DNA of 33,756 nt, taken from NCBI GenBank assembly GCA_002314835.1, contig DCHM01000024.1:98398-132153 (forward strand), in the 5' to 3' direction. The notes under the pieces are model-generated. The model saw only the letters and a program-made list of their open reading frames with translations, was not told the DNA's origin and ran no database searches. Both the position numbers and the translations under genes were made by a program. Shown in pieces: positions 25,267 to 33,423 of this stretch. Each line of letters begins with the position of its first letter. The first letter of the stretch is position 1. The stretch is from Clostridiales bacterium UBA1752. GTDB lineage: Bacteria; Bacillota; Clostridia; Oscillospirales; CAG-382.

Positions 25267-26168
25267 AGGGCATGGAATTATCCCGTGCGTTTTACGACGA
25301 GTACGGCAAGCCGATGATAGAGACCGAGTTTGCCGAGTACAAGGGCCGCATAGCTACCGGCTTGGTAGGTCACGGTTCCGAATGCTTCGGCTTTGACGAC
25401 GACGTTTCGCTCGACCACGACTACGAGGCAGGGTTTTGCATCTGGCTCACCGACGAGGACGACAGGGAGTTTGGGTTTAAGCTTTTTAGGGCGTATTCGC
25501 GCCTGCCGCAGGAGTTTATGGGCGTCAAATGCAGACAAAAGAGCATGTTCGGCGCCGACTGCAGGGGAGTAAAGACGATAAAGGAGTTTTATTCGTTTTA
25601 CACCGGTACGGGCGACCTGCCTGCTACAAACCGCGCGTGGCTTGCTTTGCCCGACTTTTACCTCGCCGAAGCAACTAACGGAGAGGTGTTTGACGACCCG
25701 CTCGGCGAATTTACGCGCATCCGAGAGGGACTAAAGGCTATGCCGGAGGACGTCAGACGCAAAAAAATCGCCTCCTGCTTTTTCGGCATGGCACAGGCAG
25801 GACAGTACAATTATTCGCGCTGTATCAGGCACGGCGAGACTGCCGCTGCCGCAGTCGCGGCGCTCGAATTTGTCAAGAGCGCGTCGCAGGCGGCGTTTTT
25901 GCTGAGCAGACGGTACGCACCGTACTATAAATGGCTTTTCCGTGCGCTCCGCACGCTTGACGCAGATCTGTGCGCAAGGCTCGAGCGCATCGCCTCCGCA
26001 CCTGCAAACGCCGCGGAGGATATAGAGGCTGTTTGCGCTGCTCTTTTGTCCGCCGCCGTGTCTCAGGGTCTCTGCGCACAGCCGCAGGACTACCTCGAGC
26101 CTATCGCTTACGCCATCAACGATACCGTCACGGACGGCGACCTCAGGAACCTGCCCATCATTTTGTAA
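25263..26168 (+). CDS. DUF4037 protein
   Basis: A 301-residue cytoplasmic protein. The N-terminal third has the family block GLVGHGSECFGFDDDVSLDHD followed by GFCIWLTDED. The GS...DxD arrangement resembles the active site of nucleotidyltransferase-fold enzymes, so a nucleotidyl or phosphoryl transfer role is conceivable; this is inference and no substrate is known. The C-terminal two-thirds is alpha-helical, without recognised motifs. It overlaps the TPR gene by 4 bases (ATGA). A second in-frame ATG three codons on is an alternative start. TPR and DUF4037 genes translated together suggest one functional unit. Confidence 0.75.
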   Translation: MKGMELSRAFYDEYGKPMIETEFAEYKGRIATGLVGHGSECFGFDDDVSLDHDYEAGFCIWLTDEDDREFGFKLFRAYSRLPQEFMGVKCRQKSMFGADCRGVKTIKEFYSFYTGTGDLPATNRAWLALPDFYLAEATNGEVFDDPLGEFTRIREGLKAMPEDVRRKKIASCFFGMAQAGQYNYSRCIRHGETAAAAVAALEFVKSASQAAFLLSRRYAPYYKWLFRALRTLDADLCARLERIASAPANAAEDIEAVCAALLSAAVSQGLCAQPQDYLEPIAYAINDTVTDGDLRNLPIIL

Positions 26169-26170
26169 AA

Positions 26171-26186
26171 AACAAGTTCGCTTGTT
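26171..26186 (+). other. Small UUCG-loop hairpin after the DUF4037 stop
   Basis: Six-pair stem AACAAG / CTTGTT closing a TTCG loop, 3 bases after the stop codon. It is followed by A-rich then T-rich sequence and the rubrerythrin SD. It lacks an immediate T tract on the plus strand, so it is more likely an intercistronic processing or stability element than a strong terminator. The function is a guess. Confidence 0.35.
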
Positions 26187-26215
26187 AAAAAATATTATTT
26201 TTGGAGGATTTACTC

Positions 26216-26764
26216 ATGAAAAAATGGAGATGCACCGTATGCGGAGAGATAGTAGAATCTCCCGTCAGACCCGACAAATGCCCCCTTTGCAAAGCCCCCG
26301 GCGAAAAGTTTGTAGAAGTCGTTGAAGACGAGCTTAGCTGGGCAGCCGAGCACGTAGTCGGCGTCGCAAAGGACGTTCCCGCAGAAATCAAAGAAGGTCT
26401 CCGCGCCAACTTTAACGGTGAGTGCTGCGAAGTAGGTATGTACCTCGCCATGTCCCGCGTAGCCGCTCGCGAGGGCTATCCCGAAATCGCCGAGTATTGG
26501 AAGACCGCCGCTTTTGAGGAAGCAGAGCACGCCGCCAAGTTTGCAGAGCTCCTCGGCGAAGTCCTCACCGACTCTACCGAAGAAAACCTCAAAATGCGTG
26601 TCGCAGCCGAAAACGGCGCTACCGCAGGCAAAACCGAGCTTGCCAAGATGGCAAAGGCCGCCGGTCTCGACGCCATCCACGACACCGTGCACGAAATGGC
26701 TCGTGACGAAGCAAGACACGGCAAGGCATTTGCAGGCATACTCAAGAGATATTTCGGCAAATAA
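26216..26764 (+). CDS. Rubrerythrin (rubredoxin domain first)
   Basis: A 182-residue diiron peroxidase that reduces H2O2 in anaerobes. The N-terminal rubredoxin-like Cys4 site is C6-x-x-C9 and C22-x-x-C25, then a four-helix ferritin-like domain with Fe ligands in NGECCEVGMY (E69 region), FEEAEHAAKF (E102-x-x-H105) and ARDEARHGKAF (E165-x-x-H168). Domain order is reversed from classical rubrerythrin, as in clostridial 'reverse' rubrerythrins. GGAGG before ATG 26216 decides the start over an upstream in-frame TTG. The last eight codons (ILKRYFGK) and stop recur 6686 bases downstream after the giant gene. Confidence 0.93.
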   Translation: MKKWRCTVCGEIVESPVRPDKCPLCKAPGEKFVEVVEDELSWAAEHVVGVAKDVPAEIKEGLRANFNGECCEVGMYLAMSRVAAREGYPEIAEYWKTAAFEEAEHAAKFAELLGEVLTDSTEENLKMRVAAENGATAGKTELAKMAKAAGLDAIHDTVHEMARDEARHGKAFAGILKRYFGK

Positions 26765-26778
26765 GCATAGTGCTTGCA

Positions 26779-26799
26779 ATATATATATATATATATATA
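26779..26799 (+). repeat. (AT)n dinucleotide run
   Basis: About ten AT units plus one A between the rubrerythrin stop and its terminator. The right repeat copy has only ATACATAG at this place, so the run has expanded in the left copy. It is non-coding. Confidence 0.95.
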
Positions 26800-26839
26800 A
26801 AAACAGCACTTTTTAGCACCAAAACAGCATAGTCATTAC

Positions 26840-26871
26840 GAGAGAGCTTAGCAATAAGTTCTCTCTTTTTT
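26840..26871 (+). terminator. Rho-independent terminator after rubrerythrin (GNRA loop)
   Basis: Eleven-pair stem GAGAGAGCTTA (26840-26850) with TAAGTTCTCTC (26855-26865), one G-U, GCAA tetraloop, then six T (26866-26871). It is inside the left direct repeat. Confidence 0.9.
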
Positions 26872-26974
26872 GTGTCAAAAAAGTGGCAATCACAAGCTTT
26901 GGAAAAGTCAAAAGTGGCGGCACTGCCAAAAATCAAGCGCATTATATCGCAAAAGACTTGATTTGTAAGCGCTT

Positions 26975-27258
26975 ATAGAGTGAACAATTTGCAAAAATCA
27001 GCAAAAATAAAGCAGCATTATCACTTGTTGATCATTTTGAAAGATAAATTGCAAACAACGCTTGACTTTTATTAACTACTATGATAAATTAAAATGAATA
27101 AATGTTAAAAATAGGCTTGACAACTAAGAATGAAATTGAGATACTTTTAGTAAGCACAATAATACACTTTTTTCAAAACGTATTGTACTTTAACTCGTAT
27201 TTTCTATTTAGTTCTCGCGCTATCTTTCGTATTAGCTATACTATTTAAAGGTGAAAAA
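26975..27258 (+). promoter_or_regulatory. AT-rich leader of the giant gene with tandem candidate promoters
   Basis: A 284-base non-coding stretch, much richer in A+T than the flanks. Two candidate promoters: TTGACT (27062-27067), 17 bases, TAAATT (27085-27090) with TGA before it as an extended -10; and TTGACA (27117-27122), 17 bases, GATACT (27140-27145). Either would leave a leader of over 100 bases. An AAAGGTG site lies just before the ATG at 27259. I see no recognised riboswitch. Confidence 0.5.
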
Positions 27259-30200
27259 ATGTTAAAATCAACCAATCTCAAATCGAGCAACAAGTGGTTC
27301 AAAACTTTAATTTTGGCATCCGTGGCAACGGTTATCGTTTTTACGGCTGCTCTGATAACGTATGCCTATTTTGCAACGAGGGTCTATGTTTATACCGATG
27401 ACGGTAGCAAGCATACCTTTCAAATGGGCATGGAGCTCAACACCTTTTTTGACGAAATCAACAGTACCAACACTACCAAGGTCGCAGACGGCACCAATCT
27501 CGGCATAGTATGCACTGATACCGAGCACACCGCCAGCAGCGACATCGTTACCGTTGACGGCGTCAGCTATTACGTTTACAAATCAAGCGCGGAATGGGGC
27601 TCTGCCAATAACCCGTATATTATTTCCAAAAAAGCACATTTACTCAACCTTTATGTTTTGCAAAACTGCGGATATCTCGAGCAGCGTATAGCAGGCGTTA
27701 CCGAAGCGGACATACCTTACTTTCTCGTCTGCAACCCTGACGGCTCTGCGGTATCTATCGACTGCACCGATACTGTCAGCGAACCTATCGGCAACGAAAA
27801 ATACCCGTTTGTTGGATACGTCGGCGGTGCGTTTAAGGACAGTACCATCACCATCGCAGGCAAATCGAGCACACAGTCGGTCATTTACAACGCCACGGTT
27901 CAGACCGAAGAGGACGTTATCGACGTCGGACTTTTCGGCCATATCGGCTACGTCAAGGACGGCGCCATTTCGAGCGAAAACACCTTTACCGGCACGGTTT
28001 CTACAGTTCGTGATTTGCTTTTGTATGACGTAACGGTTAAAGTCGCCGCGCCGTCTATACTCGACAAAATCGCAGACGCTCTCGCGACGCACCTTTTTGC
28101 TTACAGAAAGTATGACTCCAACGGTGATGCTGTTGACGTCGCAGACGTACAAATCCCTCACGAAAACCACCACATCGGCATCCTTGCAGGCCACGTAGAG
28201 TTAGGCACGGTCGAATACATCAGCGTATATTACAGCAGTGACGACGTTCCCGCCATTGACGTTCAATACGTAAACCCGTCTCTTACGGGCAACTTTAAGT
28301 CGGTCAGCGGCATTTTGGGCTTTTGTTACGAAATGAACTCTGCACAGTCCGACGGTACGGTCACTATCGGCGGCATCAACAACGATGATATACAAATAAG
28401 CAACGGTGGCGAAGGCACAGGTGGCGGATTAGAATCCGGCACGGGCCGTGGCTACGTCACTGCCGCAGAGGTTTACGAGGCGTACAAGGACAACGGCAAA
28501 ATCGTCAAAGTCTTGTCTGACGATGGCAAGGGCACGGTGCTAAAGTATGGATTATTGGTAAACTTTTATTACGACGGCACCAATACGAGTCTGACGCTTT
28601 CGGATGGCAGAACCACCGTTTCAATAGCAAGCGACTATCAGTCCATCATTACAACTACGACGTATTCTAACTTTTTCGGCGGTACGGCGACGTACTCGGA
28701 AACGTGGCAAAACTTTATCATTCACGACGTAAGCACCACCAACAAGAGCCAAGAGTACCTTTATTACGACCATAGCGGCAACGTAGCTTATGCTACTCAG
28801 TCTCAGATAGAAAAAACCGGCGTTTCGTTGAAATACGCTGCAAAGGCGGAAAAAGACTCCGACGGCAACATCGAGTCGTTTACCTACCTATGCACTCAGT
28901 ACGAGCGTAGCCGTATCGTCACGGGCACGCAGATTACAAACCGTTTTTATTTCTACGACGGCGTATTTACCTTTGCTCTTTCGGACGCGACCGACACTAT
29001 CGAGTCAACCTGGCAGGATGACAAAGCAGACACCATCACCGTAGGTTTGGACAGCGACAGCCAGTGGACGCAGGACCTATCGGGACTGCCAAACTCGGTT
29101 GTTGCATTCATCAAGCCAATTAAATCAGTCGATGAGTTGCAATCTGGCAAGCAGATTTTTATAGCATATAAGGACGGCGATTCGTACAATATCGTTACTC
29201 TCGAAGGCAACAGCACTTATACCTCCGGCGGCGGCGACAACGCCGTAACCACGCCCAAAACCACCCTCTCGCTCGCCGACAGCACCTTGACGTCAATGAT
29301 CAGCACGTCGCTGAAGAACGGTACCCTGAGCTTTGTCCCCGAGAATGCAACCACCACGCTCGAAACGTTAAATGACGAATGGGGAGATATACAGATATTA
29401 AACCTCGGCACTGCGTCGAGCTCGGTTATGACGCTTGACGAACTCAGAAACCATTATCAGGTCAAGGTCAGTTTCCAAGCACAGAACCCATCTCAGGGAT
29501 ACTACGAGGACGACGGTACTACCGCCATCCCCGAATCAGCCGTTGCGGTTCTCGAGGCAAATGCAAAAGCGGATTCGACCTCACAATATTATGCCATCAC
29601 CAGCGTTTCGGAGATTATGAGTGACAGCTCGTACGGCTCGAGCTTTACTTTCTTTACGCTCGTCGGTTCTGCTACCGTCAATATCAATAACGCAAAAACC
29701 GCGGTAGATAATAACAATAGCACCTATTACGATTTAAATGACAATATCGTCAGCGCTTCCGACATCCAAAGCGCTATCAATACGAGAAACAATAAATACC
29801 TCGCGCGCGGCACCTCAAACGGTAAAGATAATACCGAAATCCCAAACAATGCTAACGTGAAAAGCGCAATCAGCACGATAAACGGCAGATATTTTTGGGT
29901 CAACGGAGTATCCATTTCTTCGTCGGCTCCGTATATGACCTTGACCGATTCGTCAAAGACTGCGGCACTAAGCGATATTATCACGGGAACCTATTACTAT
30001 AATTCCAATGAATCCGCGGCAATAGGCTCTTCATATACATCGACGCTTAATAGCCTGTCATCCAGTGCATCGGCATATACAGATACAAGACAATATACGT
30101 TTACGGAGTTTTATTATTTCAATACGCGTCGTACTTCCGTGAGAATATACTATGAGTTTTATAAAGTCAGTGGCAATTCAATTAGTTCTGTATTGAAAAA

Positions 30201-33200
30201 CAATTACACATCATTGTTTGCAACAGAAGCAGATGACAGAGTTAATTCTTTGTTAGGTGCGAGAACAAGTCAAAATGGCATAACATATTGCACCTATAAT
30301 AACGTAACCCTGCCTGTTCTATATGAGTATGATCGTGATTATTACACGGCGTGGTCTCGAAACTACGGCAACGATTATGTTTATGATGGCAGCGGAACAA
30401 AGGTTATAAGCAGTGGCAGCACCCTTCAGTTTACAGCCAATTACACGCAATCGTTTAATATCATTTATCAGAATATCCTCGGCAGCGGTGATAATTACAC
30501 ATTAAACGGTGTAACGAGCTCTCACATTTGCACAAGCGTCGCTCGCCAAGGCTCTGCCAAAGTATCGACTACGGCAAAGTGGAATGATAAAACCATTTTT
30601 GGCACAGACCACGATTTGTATTCGTGCACGTTTAACGGCACAAGCTATACTAACTGTATATTGATCGTGCGGTACGTACTTGACGGTACATTCGTCCGAA
30701 CGTTAACGGGTAATGGTTTACAGTATTCTTTTTACAACGGATCTTCTTTTACAAGCGCGGGTACAGTGAGCGAAGCCTCTGGCAGAACATATAAAGTAAA
30801 CGGTACTGCACGTCAGCTATACCGTGATGGTACTCACCTCGGATTTTGCATATACAACTTTAAATTAGACGGCATACTGCTCGAAAGTCTGACCGGCACG
30901 GGTCTGTCATATTCAGTCGTCGCTCCGGACGGCAGCGTCCTGAACTGGAACGGTGAGTACACCGAATGGAATATCGGTCAAACCGTATCGGCAGACGGTA
31001 TAACCTATAGAATTTACCGTGGAACAGACGGCAGACTCGGAGTCCGCGCCGCAAACCAAACCATAGACGGCATTTTATTGCAAACCCTAACGGCTAACGG
31101 CTGCGTATGCTCGGTAGTTAACGGTTCAACCAATGCACAACTTAGCACGATGAGCAATTCCGCCACATTCTCCAATACGGGTGAAACGATATCCGTCAAT
31201 AATAAAACCTATACAATCTGGCGTAGCTCGGACAACAAGCTGGGCATACGCTTGGTTAAGGAAAAAATCGACGGCATTATTGTTCAGACCCTGACCGGCA
31301 CGGGCGTTGTATATTCGCTCGTCAATTCGTCAAGCAAGACCTCACTCGGCTCTGCAAGCAGGACGTTTACCAAAGTGTCGGGCACTAACGTCAACGTTGG
31401 CGACGTTACGCACAGCATAAGAACCGTCACCGTTGACGGCGTTGCGCATCAGGTATATAAGAGCGGCAATTATTACTGCATCCGTCTTGCCAACATCCAG
31501 ACCGACGGCTACTTTGTTTCATACGTTTACCCCGGCCAAGCTACGAACTACAAGCATTACGATCAACAGGGCAATGAAACAGTCCATTCTGCTCCTATGC
31601 AAATCCCGGGCGTTACTATTTCGCTGTCCAACGGTACTACGACAAAAAATTATAACCTTTACGTGCGTGACAACCACCTTAGCATTCAGCTGATACACAT
31701 CCAAACCGATCAAACGTTTAATTATCAGTTCTGGCACGATGGAAATGCCGCAAGCTCAGCTCAGCCTTATTACCTCAGAATACTCCGCAGAGCTTACAGC
31801 GTCGGCTCGTCAAAATTCAGTATCATCTGCGCTACCGATGCAAGAGTAGCCAATACCGAAGACAACAGGGATGATTTCGGCACCACTTTTGTTCCCTGCC
31901 GTTCACTTACCAACAGCAAGGACTGCTCGGTTATCCTTAACGGCGACGGTACGGCTTATCTGCAATATACGGTAAACGGCGAAACGCGTTACCTGTCGTA
32001 TAGCACGAGCGGCGGATATTTTACTACCGCAAGCGATCAAAACTCCACTACAAGGCTGTATCTTTTTACGGTTGAAGGTACTCATGACGCCACCGCAGGC
32101 GAAAGAGTCGTGCCTCTTGCAGGCACCACGGTCGCAACCTACGAGGCAGACAAGTACGTTTTGTGGCCTGATAACGTCTATTACAGCGACGACAGCACCA
32201 CAACGGCTTACAAAGCAAGCACGGTTAATACAAACTACAGTTATTCCACCGACACGACCTATCACATCGTAAGCCTTGCTTCGCTGCAAACGTTAAAATG
32301 GAATAACAAGAGTGGCAACGCAATCACATACAGCGATATGTATAAGGTGTTTTCATTAGGCGACGGCATTTCGCAGATAAACATGGTTAATCTGTGGAAT
32401 GGTAACACCGGTACCATACTGGGTCAGGACGAGTACGTTAAGGCACCTATCGGCACCACCGGTGAGGAAACGTTTATACCCACGGGCTGCGTAGCGTTCA
32501 AGGTTACTACATCCGGCGAACACTATGTGCGTGTTATTGTGGCTGTCCCCGTAACCGAATTTTATTATGGCATGCAAATTGCCGGTGCATATCAAAACCC
32601 CACGGCGATTAGTGGCGACGGCTTGGATTATTCCAAGGACTATAATTTCTGTATGTGGAAGATAACGGAAACCACGTCAGGCTCATTCCAATTCTCTCCA
32701 GACAACTGCTATGCCTCGTTTGAGCTTCCTCGCTCTACCCCGTTTAAGGAGAAAGAGGACTTTACGGGATATTACTCCAACATTTCGGGCAACGGCAATT
32801 CCGCATACGGAGAATATGTCAAAAAGTATATCAACATCACCATGAATGGCAACACGTACCGCGCTTATCTCAATGGTGACGAGGTACTCGTGGCATATCA
32901 GTTCAAAGCAAGCGACGTCGGCGTATATCTGCTCGGCTCCACTCAGGATTGCCGCATAGTATATTTCTCTGCCGATTCCACCGCGAGCAGCGGCAAAGAC
33001 GGTGTCAACAACTACCGTATGGGCACGATAGACTTTGTTTACGACAACGGCTATGACAGCACTGCCGCTACCAAAATCCTCACCACGCGCGATGGCGATA
33101 CTACTATAGACGGCGTTTACGATTATCAAAACTACTATTACCCTTCGCTTTGTATCGCCTTTACCGACAATGCAAACACCGCCGTCGAGGTTTTGACAGG

Positions 33201-33414
33201 AGACACTGACACAGGTGGCAACGGATATGCAAACATAAACGATTTTGCATTCTGTGTCCGACGAAAACGAACTCAAAGCGCATCCGGTATAGATTGGTAC
33301 GCGATAGGTGGCACCCAAGTATCGGGTGGCATAACCGACGCGGCATATATCAGGTTTTCAAACTATTCGCTCGATAGCGACAGCATAACAAGAGGCGCCG
33401 ACCGACTGCGGTAG
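27259..33414 (+). CDS. Giant surface-anchored repeat protein (putative adhesin)
   Basis: A 2051-residue protein. Residues 14-38 form a hydrophobic signal or anchor (FKTLILASVATVIVFTAAL), followed by TYAYFAT, which recalls the SipW-type signals of TasA-like proteins. Residues about 110-270 contain WGSANNPYIISKKAHLLNL and PFVGYVGG...GLFGHIG, as in GLUG/beta-helix surface proteins. Long Ser/Thr/Tyr/Gly/Asn-rich beta regions follow, with five degenerate units at 1141-1482. There is no LPXTG, SLH, choline-binding or C-terminal membrane segment; it ends TRGADRLR. Cell-surface location is inferred from the N terminus and composition. The gene stands alone between direct repeats. I cannot assign a ligand, and no enzymatic motif is seen. 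Confidence 0.7.
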   Translation: MLKSTNLKSSNKWFKTLILASVATVIVFTAALITYAYFATRVYVYTDDGSKHTFQMGMELNTFFDEINSTNTTKVADGTNLGIVCTDTEHTASSDIVTVDGVSYYVYKSSAEWGSANNPYIISKKAHLLNLYVLQNCGYLEQRIAGVTEADIPYFLVCNPDGSAVSIDCTDTVSEPIGNEKYPFVGYVGGAFKDSTITIAGKSSTQSVIYNATVQTEEDVIDVGLFGHIGYVKDGAISSENTFTGTVSTVRDLLLYDVTVKVAAPSILDKIADALATHLFAYRKYDSNGDAVDVADVQIPHENHHIGILAGHVELGTVEYISVYYSSDDVPAIDVQYVNPSLTGNFKSVSGILGFCYEMNSAQSDGTVTIGGINNDDIQISNGGEGTGGGLESGTGRGYVTAAEVYEAYKDNGKIVKVLSDDGKGTVLKYGLLVNFYYDGTNTSLTLSDGRTTVSIASDYQSIITTTTYSNFFGGTATYSETWQNFIIHDVSTTNKSQEYLYYDHSGNVAYATQSQIEKTGVSLKYAAKAEKDSDGNIESFTYLCTQYERSRIVTGTQITNRFYFYDGVFTFALSDATDTIESTWQDDKADTITVGLDSDSQWTQDLSGLPNSVVAFIKPIKSVDELQSGKQIFIAYKDGDSYNIVTLEGNSTYTSGGGDNAVTTPKTTLSLADSTLTSMISTSLKNGTLSFVPENATTTLETLNDEWGDIQILNLGTASSSVMTLDELRNHYQVKVSFQAQNPSQGYYEDDGTTAIPESAVAVLEANAKADSTSQYYAITSVSEIMSDSSYGSSFTFFTLVGSATVNINNAKTAVDNNNSTYYDLNDNIVSASDIQSAINTRNNKYLARGTSNGKDNTEIPNNANVKSAISTINGRYFWVNGVSISSSAPYMTLTDSSKTAALSDIITGTYYYNSNESAAIGSSYTSTLNSLSSSASAYTDTRQYTFTEFYYFNTRRTSVRIYYEFYKVSGNSISSVLKNNYTSLFATEADDRVNSLLGARTSQNGITYCTYNNVTLPVLYEYDRDYYTAWSRNYGNDYVYDGSGTKVISSGSTLQFTANYTQSFNIIYQNILGSGDNYTLNGVTSSHICTSVARQGSAKVSTTAKWNDKTIFGTDHDLYSCTFNGTSYTNCILIVRYVLDGTFVRTLTGNGLQYSFYNGSSFTSAGTVSEASGRTYKVNGTARQLYRDGTHLGFCIYNFKLDGILLESLTGTGLSYSVVAPDGSVLNWNGEYTEWNIGQTVSADGITYRIYRGTDGRLGVRAANQTIDGILLQTLTANGCVCSVVNGSTNAQLSTMSNSATFSNTGETISVNNKTYTIWRSSDNKLGIRLVKEKIDGIIVQTLTGTGVVYSLVNSSSKTSLGSASRTFTKVSGTNVNVGDVTHSIRTVTVDGVAHQVYKSGNYYCIRLANIQTDGYFVSYVYPGQATNYKHYDQQGNETVHSAPMQIPGVTISLSNGTTTKNYNLYVRDNHLSIQLIHIQTDQTFNYQFWHDGNAASSAQPYYLRILRRAYSVGSSKFSIICATDARVANTEDNRDDFGTTFVPCRSLTNSKDCSVILNGDGTAYLQYTVNGETRYLSYSTSGGYFTTASDQNSTTRLYLFTVEGTHDATAGERVVPLAGTTVATYEADKYVLWPDNVYYSDDSTTTAYKASTVNTNYSYSTDTTYHIVSLASLQTLKWNNKSGNAITYSDMYKVFSLGDGISQINMVNLWNGNTGTILGQDEYVKAPIGTTGEETFIPTGCVAFKVTTSGEHYVRVIVAVPVTEFYYGMQIAGAYQNPTAISGDGLDYSKDYNFCMWKITETTSGSFQFSPDNCYASFELPRSTPFKEKEDFTGYYSNISGNGNSAYGEYVKKYINITMNGNTYRAYLNGDEVLVAYQFKASDVGVYLLGSTQDCRIVYFSADSTASSGKDGVNNYRMGTIDFVYDNGYDSTAATKILTTRDGDTTIDGVYDYQNYYYPSLCIAFTDNANTAVEVLTGDTDTGGNGYANINDFAFCVRRKRTQSASGIDWYAIGGTQVSGGITDAAYIRFSNYSLDSDSITRGADRLR
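30679..31704 (+). repeat. Five degenerate units of about 62-78 residues in the giant protein
   Basis: Residues 1141-1482. Units begin LDGTFVRTLTGNGLQYS, LDGILLESLTGTGLSYS, IDGILLQTLTANGCVCS, IDGIIVQTLTGTGVVYS and, more diverged, TDGYFVSYVYPGQATNY. Each unit continues through a V-N/D-G..Y.IYR segment to LGIR/LGVR-like strands. Units differ strongly at DNA level, so these are old protein repeats, not recent tandem duplications. Confidence 0.85.
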
Positions 33415-33423
33415 CCGACGTAA

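Larger units (their letters stand above)
26738..26974 (+). repeat. Left copy of the direct repeat flanking the giant gene
   Basis: About 237 bases, repeated at 33424 with few differences apart from the AT run. It begins exactly at codon 175 of rubrerythrin (ATA CTC AAG...), covers the stop and the short hairpin AAGCA-TAG-TGCTT, then the terminator hairpin. It ends with GGCGGCACTGCC and an 8-base inverted repeat AAATCAAG / CTTGATTT (26930-26937 and 26957-26964). Similarity stops at about AAGCG-CTT. Small frames on either strand inside it are conserved between copies only because the DNA is. Confidence 0.9.

Noticed and set aside
26742..26942. Minus-strand small frame in the left repeat, similar to one at 33428-33718
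   Set aside because: The similarity is explained by the DNA repeat itself. The frame runs through the terminator hairpin and the AT run (encoding an Ile-Tyr stretch), so a protein is unlikely.
26975..27258. Possible riboswitch or T-box in the AT-rich leader of the giant gene
   Set aside because: No conserved core or strong paired architecture could be found by eye; only promoter-like boxes were supportable.
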